A stretch of 64,000 nucleotides of DNA, taken from positions 1 to 64,000 of the forward strand of contig JAHQIW010000835.1 of NCBI GenBank assembly GCA_019055375.1. The letters are read 5' to 3'. Position 1 is the first letter of the stretch. Every line of letters starts with the position of its first letter. This document shows, piece by piece, positions 56,955 to 64,000 of the stretch. The notes below the pieces were generated by a model, which saw only the letters and a program-made list of their open reading frames with translations, did not search any database and was not told where the DNA came from. The position numbers and the translations under genes are program-made. The DNA comes from Parelaphostrongylus tenuis. Lineage: Eukaryota > Nematoda > Chromadorea > Rhabditida > Metastrongylidae.

Positions 56955-57110
56955 TCTTCCCGATCGATTGTTCTCCTTTCTGGTTGATAGGTTTTCTTGG
57001 TTGCTTGTGGCTGACTTTTCAGAAGGCTTTGAGGAAGGCTAATTTGTCGAAACGTCACCCACGAGCAACCAAGAAAACGCATCGACCGGAAAGAACAATA
57101 GTCGATTGAG
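56955..57110 (+). ncRNA. PLE-type hammerhead motif inside a long hairpin
   Basis: Arms 56991-57010 and 57059-57078 pair over 20 bp with one G.T, and the pairing continues outward with gaps to about 56955 and 57110. Between them is GGCTTTGAGGAAGGC ... GTCGAAACGTC, the PLE hammerhead layout with C3 changed to T (TTGAGGA). From a different PLE family than P1-P3. Confidence 0.55.
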
Positions 57111-57291
57111 AAAAAGATATCAGCCCCGTAAAACTTAGAATAAAGCTTGGTTCTTAAGCTATTTTTCTCGTTATCACAGTTTTATATTTTCAACATGCTA
57201 AGGTTTGAAGAAAGTTGGTCTTTCAAGTTGTTACAACCGTTGACGGTGTGGCTCGGCAAGCACATACTGTCATTGGACCCAGTTACGGTGG

Positions 57292-57292
57292 C

Positions 57293-57323
<31 letters not shown>
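57292..57323. repeat. (TA)n microsatellite
   Basis: Short TA run with one ACA interruption. Confidence 0.85.
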
Positions 57324-57324
<1 letters not shown>

Positions 57325-57405
57325 GGTGTTAAAAACATATATACAATAATGTTGAGCGTCCATACATCATATATCCAATAATGTTGAGGGATATGTAAAA
57401 AATCT

Positions 57406-57484
57406 GAACCTCAGACGAGAATCGCACCCGCATTTCACCTTGTTAGGTAGCGCGTGTTGACCGATTGCACTACTGAGGCGCCTA
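57406..57484 (-). repeat. tRNA-like SINE head, copy 2
   Basis: On minus: CAGTAGTGCAATCGGTCAAC (A-box-like) and GGGTGCGATTCTCG (B-box). It aligns end to end with 56751-56820, so both derive from one tRNA-derived repeat. Confidence 0.5.
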
Positions 57485-57561
57485 TTTTGCTGTCATTCCT
57501 ACTGCGATACAATGTAAATAAGCTTGATTCAGTTAGAGCGTACAAGTAGAAGCAATATCAT

Positions 57562-58143
57562 CAGGTCATTCCATAAGTTTTGGCACTAAAACATTAAGCA
57601 TCAAATTTAATAACTAGAATCAATTAAAACTGCATGATTTTTGCATCGTTCAATGACGGATTTCCTTTTAAACATTTTGGCTTGCAACTTGCCTATACTT
57701 ACTTTCAGATGGTGCTGTCTTGGAGAACAAATTCGTTTGCTGCATGCACGAATGGCGCATAGAGGGAAAGTGCTAGAAAAGCGGTGTGCAAGATTGTCGG
57801 AGCTCCCTGTTAACATTTTGAGCGCGACTAATCTCTAGACTGTTTTCTCTAGGTTTATACTCTCGAACCGCTTTCAAGTCGTCATTTCTGGAGAAGTATC
57901 ATAGCCCCAACCTCCAATAATATTGCGGGTCGCTTCACTAGTGCTTTACGCGATATTCTTCCACCACTAGCAAACGAATTTGTTCCCACGACAGCTCCAT
58001 CTTAAAGCAAGTCTGGACAAGTTGTATGCCAAAATGTTCTCAAGGATATGCGCAACTGCAAGAGACTAATCATGCACTTTTAATTACTTCGTTAATAAAC
58101 TATGTGTTTTTTGTTCTGCTGTCGAAACTTATGGAAACGACCG
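57562..58143. mobile_element. Foldback mariner MITE, copy F
   Basis: Ends CAGGTCATTCCATAAG and TTATGGAAACGACC. Short arm left (MVLSWRTNSFAA-like start), junction near CTCCCTGT-TAAC, long reversed arm right. More mutated than copy E but the same architecture. Confidence 0.82.
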
Positions 58144-58325
58144 AATATTTGTGAATTCGGCCCAGGACAAGCGTTGATCTTATACGCAGTCTAAAACTGT
58201 ATACCTAAATATAACCTTGGCTCTGGAATTTCTTTTTAGCGTAATGGCAGAATACTTTTGGTGAAAGACGTGAAAATGAAAATTGTGAGTAAAGTAAGGA
58301 TATGACATATTTTGAGCCATAGGTC

Positions 58326-58378
58326 TAGTGCTATATAGGCGCCTATTTCGTCCTATTGGGACTCATCAGTAGCACCCT
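58326..58378 (-). ncRNA. Hammerhead ribozyme, unit 1, intact, minus strand
   Basis: Exact reverse complement of unit 2: CTGATGA is encoded by TCATCAG at 58363-58369, and stem I by 58370-58375 with 58328-58333. Transcripts of the minus strand would carry this ribozyme, while plus transcripts carry unit 2. Confidence 0.85.
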
Positions 58379-58393
58379 CCCTCGGTTCCGTCG

Positions 58394-58426
<33 letters not shown>
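58394..58426. repeat. (ACT)n trinucleotide repeat in the ribozyme element
   Basis: About 11 ACT units forming the loop between the inverted arms. Confidence 0.9.
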
Positions 58427-58427
58427 G

Positions 58428-58480
58428 ATGGTGCTACTGATGAGTCCCAATAGGACGAAATAGGCGCCTATATAGCACTA
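58428..58480 (+). ncRNA. Hammerhead ribozyme, unit 2, intact
   Basis: Stem I GTGCTA (58431-58436) pairs with TAGCAC (58473-58478). Core CTGATGA is at 58437-58443, stem II GTCC/GGAC with loop CAATA, then GAA, stem III ATAG/CTAT with loop GCGC, and the cleavage triplet ATA ending at 58472. This is a type I hammerhead with every consensus base. Confidence 0.85.
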
Positions 58481-58709
58481 GACCTATGGCTCAAAATATG
58501 TCATATCCTTATCAGATTAAATCATTTTGAGCGGGCCTGTAAAAAAGCAGTCGATAGAAGAAGTATAGATTCATTTTAAAAGCCGTAAGCTCGACTGCCG
58601 GTCACCACAAAGTCAGGTAATAACATCATCCTACTTTGGGTGCTTAATTTTACTCGGCGTCGGTTCCTTTAGAGGATTGTTTACCTCAAGGGATCGACGG
58701 AACCGAGGA

Positions 58710-58762
58710 AGGGTGCTACCGATGAGTCACAATAGGACGAAATAGGCGCCTATATAGCACTA
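58710..58762 (+). ncRNA. Hammerhead ribozyme, unit 3, decayed
   Basis: Same layout as unit 2, but the core is CCGATGA (U4 to C) and stem II is weakened (GTCA opposite GGAC). Probably inactive. Stem I, stem III and the ATA cleavage site are unchanged. Confidence 0.75.
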
Positions 58763-58860
58763 GACCTATGGCTCAAAATATGTCATATCCTTATCAGATT
58801 AAATCATTTTGAGCGGGTCTGTAAAAAAGCAGTCGATAGAAGAAGTATGTGAGTAAAGTA

Positions 58861-59267
58861 TTAAGCTGCCAGGAAATTTTCCGGGCTTTTTCGTTTTACT
58901 TGATTACTTTTCAAGCATTTGAGCTTTTGTTTTTACTATAATTTACAGCAGCTTCTTGCAGTTATTCTGATATGTAACGCTTTCACATTTGCGCTAAGAT
59001 GGAATTATCCCGAAAGCAGAAACGATTGTTGATGCTACACCAGTATCGTTGCGTACCCAAGCAGCTTTTGAACCCAGTCGATACTCATATAGCGTCAACA
59101 ATTGTTTCGCTCTCGCAACGATCTCATTTCAAAGCAAATGTTTGGGTGCTTTATATAAAAATAACCACAAGAAGCTTTTCTAAACGACAGTTAAAGCAAG
59201 AAACAAATGCATAATAAATAATTAAGAAAAACGAAAAAGTCCGGAAAATTTCTCGCTAACCCAATAA
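58861..59267. mobile_element. Mariner-derived MITE with transposase N-terminal remnant
   Basis: Inverted ends TTAAGCTGCCAGG and TTATTGGGTTAGCGAG (right, complemented) share AAATTTTCCGGRCTTTTTCG, with TA on each outer side. The frame 58999-59214 begins MELSRKQKRLLMLHQYRC, a mariner transposase start, then becomes nonsense. Internal deletion derivative, different from the bandit-like foldback family. Confidence 0.8.
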
Positions 59268-59269
59268 TA

Positions 59270-61640
59270 CCTCAATGACCGACTTTTATGAAATTCTTCG
59301 AGATAATCAATGGAATTTTAGTTCATATGATTGAACTGACATGAAGTTGGTATATAAAGGTTCATTGGCTACTGTGACGTTTTTGTCTTAAGCCTACTGA
59401 TCCGAGTCATTACTACCACAGTCGTTCGTCCACGTTGTGACCTTCGCCTTCGTTGTTCAACTCAAATCTGCTTCATGAAGCTCCTGTTGTCTCGGCGGAA
59501 TGATTGAAACCGTGTCCTGAAATAACGGCTATCGTATTGCAAATTCTTTATAGTTTGCGTTTTTTCTGAAGGAAGTGGTTGTCAAAAGTATTGATGGAGA
59601 CGTTTTATAGACTTTTTGAGCTTGAAATGTTTACCCTTTGAAGGTAATGCACAAAAAATTACTTTGATGTCAGAGATTGGCTCACGGTTCCTTGATTACG
59701 TTTGACAATTCCCAATTTTTAAAATGCCCAATTTTTAGCAAATGCTTAGTTGGATAGTTGGGTATTTGGATGATCCCTTTTGCACCACTTGTGCGGACCC
59801 CACCACATATTCCATTCGTTTCTGTCTCGTGATAATCATTCATAGTCGCTGTTTGAACTAAGGACGGATGCTGGTCGGGTTTCATACAGTGACCTGTAAA
59901 ATATCGGCAGCTGCGAGTACAACTGATTGAATCTTCGTACGAAAACGTCCGTCTAAGGAGTAGGTGGTAGTCTTCGAGAGAGCGTACATTGTCGTGAAAC
60001 CCACTTTACAGTTTCTTGCGTTCATCTGTCGTCTGTTTTTCTTACTATTTGACCGGCCCATCTGTGTATCGCTGCAGCTGTGCAGTCTCCTAGATCAAGG
60101 AGATGGAGCAGACTTCCATGACCTGAGCTGCGCAAGCTCTACTAGATGTTGTGCACACCGACTAAATTTTAGGCTCGCTTGTTTGAGTCTAATCCTACCC
60201 GGACCATGTTTCTGTCATCTTAATGATAGAATCTAGCTTTGAGGGAGGGAGAACCAGTCCAGCAACGGAGCTATTCTTCTTAATTTTGCATGGAAATGAG
60301 AAGAAAGAACTATTGAATGGATTAAAGTAGAAGCTGCGATTAATCGTATCCATTGCCTATCTGAAGGACGCAGTACTTCGATCGCGGCGTTGTCGTGCAA
60401 TCATCTTATTCTGGTAAGTGGCAAATTTTCGGTGCTGCGAATATACCAATCAAATGTTGTCGTATCTAATCCTTTTGAATTGCATCATTAGACACTTACT
60501 GAAAAACTCAGACGTGATAATCTGCAATTATAGGAATGAGACTCAGATATTATTTTCATAAGTCCAGGAAGCTTACACCATAAATTCACGTGCACCTCAG
60601 TAACTCAGGTCGCTTTTCACCCGTTAATGATCCATCAGCTCAAAATCTAATTATGACGTGGAAGACCTACGTGACTCATTTTTTAATTCGACCCATCTCA
60701 CAGCTTTTTCTTCTTTGTGGGGATCTCAGTATTTCTAGCATCACCTGATTTTTTGTCTTCATCTTAGACGTCGTAGAGTATTGATTAAGCGGGCCTCGTT
60801 CAATCTTGCAAATAACCTAGCTGTGGCGTTTTATAGGGCATTCGTTGTTGAATGTCGAAGAGTGTTATGGGTTGAAGGATTAAAATCTTGTTGCGGAGAG
60901 CATACCAACCTTTAGGCCACGACCTCCTCTTCACGGATCTGCGTGACAATGTGCAAAAAGTGTACATACATGAGTTTGACGCCAAGGTCAGTTTGAATTT
61001 TGTTTAGATGGACAGCACTCATGTGACTTCACAGAAGTTCACTACTACTCTCGAAGGTAGTGGTTGGCAGTCAGAGAGACCAAGGCGCTATGCTGATACT
61101 TAAATGAAATTTATGTATATGTTAAAGCAGAAAATCTTGTGCAACGCATGCAGCGCAGATAAAATCGACATACATCCTTGTTATTGTTGAGATTGTATAA
61201 GTAGTAACCACAGGGAATTTATGCATAATTGTTAGTTCGGGAGATTGTATGCGAAGGCTGTGACTGTGAATTTTACATAAGTGTTTATGATTACAATATC
61301 CACGACATGGTGGTTGCTGATGTTGTGTGGTCCCGGATCCGTCTACATACAGTAGGCATGGCTAGAGAAGTGATCCTTTTTTCTAATGACGATTGAGTGT
61401 CCTGTGTCAGGTCCTAAGATTGAGGTTTACATCGAAGTACAAGTCGTACATCGCACAAGCTATTACCCCACGTCAACATAAGTAATATAGATTATAGTAC
61501 TATCGAAAAGAGTTCTATTTATACAATGCTTTTAAGCGGTGGTATGATGCTACAAATATGCCCAATGATGAAGAGTGACGTGCAGGACTTTAACGTCAGG
61601 CTGGAGTCGACCATAATACTACAAGGTTTTTGAAGGTTAT
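59270..61640. other. Gene-free stretch
   Basis: No recognised gene. A B-box-like TTTGAGTCTAATCC near 60184 is isolated and not called. Confidence 0.4.
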
Positions 61641-61646
61641 GTAAAA

Positions 61647-61905
61647 AAATGGAACGCCGTGGACGAGTGGTTAAGATGTTTGTCGTAGCGCCCGTGGAGC
61701 CGAGCTCCACCTCCAGTCACCTCTCCAGCAGTCAACTTGAACGCCTTATGGAACGCCACAGCCAAGCTGTCCTCGAGATTGCAAGGAGACTCGCTCATCC
61801 AATATTCTGCGCCCGTTTAAGAAGGCGGTAAATAGATGAATTGAATGCCGGAGGTACTGCGATGAAAAAACACTGTGAAGACTGATCAATAAAGTAAAGT
61901 ATATA
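61647..61905 (+). mobile_element. SINE S2, copy 2
   Basis: Head GCCGTGGACGAGTGGTTAAG (tRNA Ser/Leu-like A-box region). The body aligns with 36536-36806 (GGAGCCGAGCTCCACCTCC, GAGATTGCAAGGAGACTCGC, GAATTGAATGCC) and the tail has GATCAATAAAGTAAAG. Confidence 0.75.
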
Positions 61906-61909
61906 AAAA

Positions 61910-63285
61910 ATTAATAGCACACTATAGAGGCAATGAAAAATGGTTCTGATTGCGATCAGTCAACACTCTGGTGCTAACTCTTTATAAAAAATGAGATAAA
62001 AAACCTGCATTTGATTAGAAGATCAGTAATATTTTTATGCTAAAAATTTAGGAACTGATATCGATTTCTCTACCGATTCTAAAAGCTTACTAAGTGTGTG
62101 GAACGACACGACAAGAAATTTCCTCTTCGTTACAAATGCTCTTTCTGAATGCTGGATGCATAGATACTTTTCGAAATTCTGAGATATTCATGTTATGACG
62201 TTCCCATGTGGAGTAAAGCAATATCTACACAGTTTGGTATAATTTTTTTTCAGTCATAGAGGCATAGGAGGCTTGCTAGGCGGGAAGCAGAGTTGAACCA
62301 CCAGTTGAGTAGTTAAGCCAGTCGCATGAAGGTATCACTATCGCTGCACTTCAAGGAGTTTTCTTGAATGCAAAAGAAGTATGAGAATTTGCAAATTGTA
62401 GCCCGTAGACCGAAAGTTTCCTTGCTTTATTAGAGTGAATCACTGGTTTTTTTTATGTTTACCAAACGTATTCCGTGCACATTTGGCCGTCGTGGCTCAC
62501 ATTCCAAAAATCAAAGCAATCGTACGAGCGCCCATTATGTCCATAAGAATACGATGATGCCTCTAAATGTGCTCATCCATGTGACTCCAGGGATTTGATT
62601 TTATATTTTGACAATTTATATTCTGACGTCATTTTCTTGGAATATTTTTAACTCGAACAAGTTCAAACGCTGAAAAAGGATTTTGAAGAACTACATTTAC
62701 GTCGTTAGAATGAAGTATCTACTATTAGCCCACAAAATTGTCTACTCTTTAATTGCTTGAGTTATTGAAAGATTATCTTCAAGTTGTAAAAAAAATCAAC
62801 TTTGCATTTTATCTGCTGGCACTTAAATCAAATATAAAGACAGAGGATCGTGTATACGAGTGTGATATATGAAAGTGCATTGAATTTGTCGAAGCAACAA
62901 GTTTTCTTCTCACTTAAACTCAATTTTTTTTTCAAAGGTTGAGCAGTTCTGGGTGATTTACTCCTTATCATCTTCTCTATAACAGTTACTGTAATAAAGG
63001 ATTTTTAGGTGATTGTCACAAACAGGATTCGATTTCATTCGTCACTTGATGGTAGTGCCTGTGAGAAATCCTACCATAGAACTAAAATTTGTGGGTTATG
63101 CCTCACTGCTCAATAGTTTTTCAGATTACAAGAATTTCTTGGGCAAGTGAACGACCGTGCCCGTGGTAGACCGTATCATGCATTTCAATTTGATAGTAGG
63201 AGCACACTTTGGTCGGCAATCAGTTATAGAGCTGCGGGGATACTGAAGATATGATGATGATCGACGGCTGTTCTATTAACGCATT
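61910..63285. other. Gene-free stretch
   Basis: AT-rich; no gene or element recognised. Confidence 0.4.
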
Positions 63286-63290
63286 GGTAA

Positions 63291-63364
63291 CGACAAGGGC
63301 CGAAATCGGCCGTTGTCGGGCGGGAAGGCGCGGCAGGGAGGCCCGGCGGCGCGACGGGGCGGAG
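63291..63364. repeat. GC-rich block headed by a hairpin
   Basis: 63291-63318 is a near-perfect palindrome (CGACAAGGGCCGA, AA, TCGGCCGTTGTCG) with one mismatch pair. It is followed by about 45 bp of almost pure G+C (GGCGCGGCAGGGAGGCCCGG). The surrounding kilobases are AT-rich. Confidence 0.7.
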
Positions 63365-64000
63365 TCTCTACTATCGGCTTTGCGATGGAGATATCGTAGT
63401 TTATTTGATATTCTGAGGTACTGAGAGGATATTATCGTGATGAAGTGATGAAATATAATAGGAGATGCTTCGATAAAAGCTTTGTATTTAAAAGAAATAC
63501 CCATGTATCGAAAAATCAGCCGTTTTAATTAGTCATTGGATAACTTGAATAACGCCGCTTTGATAGTAAGCCTGGTTCCTAGAAGAACCCCATTACTACG
63601 TTACACTGAAGGAGAAGATTGACGTTTCGCCCTCACGATGCGTTGTTTCAAATTCACAAGGAAATTTTACTGTCCTTCCAAGCAATAAACTTTGATTATA
63701 TGCAAAGCTAATTACTAGGAAAGATAGCTCATTGTTAGAGAGATTTTTATGAAAAGTACTTCTAGTAGAAACAGCGCCTAGTTATCAAAAATCTTCTCTG
63801 ACCAAATTACGTAGCTAAGAACGAGCGGAATGCTCTCACTATTTATCAGTCCTCCTGAGGAATGGTGATATGCAGCTATCTGGTCAGTATGGTCCACCAC
63901 CAACTTTCTCCTATTGTACATCTCGACGACCTCAAACTTGTCCGCGCAGGGATTTTTGGCACGCAAAATGAATCGCAGAACCATAACGCCATTTTGATTC

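Larger units (their letters stand above)
58297..58848. mobile_element. Hammerhead-ribozyme-bearing element with inverted and direct units
   Basis: Left arm 58296-58376 and right arm 58430-58510 are exact inverted copies (81 of 81 bases). They are separated by a CCTCGGTTCCGTCGAC stretch and an (ACT)n run. A third unit, in the same direction as the right arm, lies at 58712-58848. Unit 2 continues to about 58566, so units 2 and 3 share roughly 137 bp and their expected cleavage sites are 282 nt apart. GTGAGTAAAGTA occurs on both sides (58285-58296 and 58849-58860), as expected for a target-site duplication. No protein is encoded. Confidence 0.8.

Noticed and set aside
58249..58375. CRISPR-like or phage-like reading of the repeated units at 58.3-58.9 kb
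   Set aside because: Units are inverted and direct copies of a ribozyme element, with no regular short repeat and spacer pattern, and the genome is eukaryotic.

Overview
The window is nuclear DNA from a nematode, most likely a strongylid (hookworm-type) worm. Short exons separated by GT..AG introns encode animal cell-surface proteins. Introns range from 39 bp to 4.3 kb. The DNA is AT-rich, and the repeats are of hookworm type: an RTE LINE with a very short 3' UTR, palindromic derivatives of a bandit-like mariner (bandit was described from Ancylostoma caninum), and Penelope-like elements. There is no operon structure, no Shine-Dalgarno signal and no bacterial gene.

Two host genes can be read by splicing exons by eye. 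(1) 14806-28231, plus strand: an NCAM/Fasciclin II-type adhesion molecule (ncam-1 orthologue) of 20 exons. It has a signal peptide, five Ig domains, two FN3 domains, one membrane span and a cytoplasmic tail, about 985 aa in all. Exon 11 as given carries a stop codon and is one base out of phase with exon 12. (2) 49199 down to about 45.2 kb, minus strand: an inward-rectifier K+ channel (Kir/irk family). Four 5' exons are clear, one of them a 13-nt microexon that encodes the second half of the selectivity filter. Two candidate downstream exons are tentative and the TM2 exon was not found. The genes are transcribed towards each other.

The rest is a graveyard of repeats. 0-14.5 kb: a 5'-truncated RTE insertion with a 14-bp target duplication, two Penelope-like (PLE) copies (GIY-YIG end on minus, RT plus GIY-YIG on plus), a palindromic cluster of tRNA-Gly-like sequences and a mariner remnant. 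14.5-28.2 kb: ncam-1, with foldback mariner MITEs, another Tc1/mariner MITE and microsatellites in its introns. 28.2-45 kb: three copies of a tRNA-headed SINE, two 18-bp tandem arrays, three foldback MITEs (one with a nested second SINE) and a dead mariner transposase. 45-51.6 kb: irk exons interleaved with a repeat carrying a hammerhead-like motif, and one copy of a 0.6-kb dispersed repeat. 56-59.3 kb: a PLE tail with an inverted copy of its own 3' end, a PLE-type hammerhead hairpin, tRNA-like SINE heads, a foldback MITE, an element built from three hammerhead ribozyme units, and a mariner MITE.

The most striking signal is not a protein. At least ten hammerhead-ribozyme-like motifs of three sequence families lie in these 64 kb. 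Some have the complete catalytic core (CUGANGA, stem II, GAA, stem III, NUH cleavage site). The best is the element at 58297-58848: an 81-bp perfect inverted repeat with one intact hammerhead on each arm, a third decayed unit in direct orientation, and 12-bp flanking direct repeats. It looks like a non-autonomous, ribozyme-bearing retroelement.
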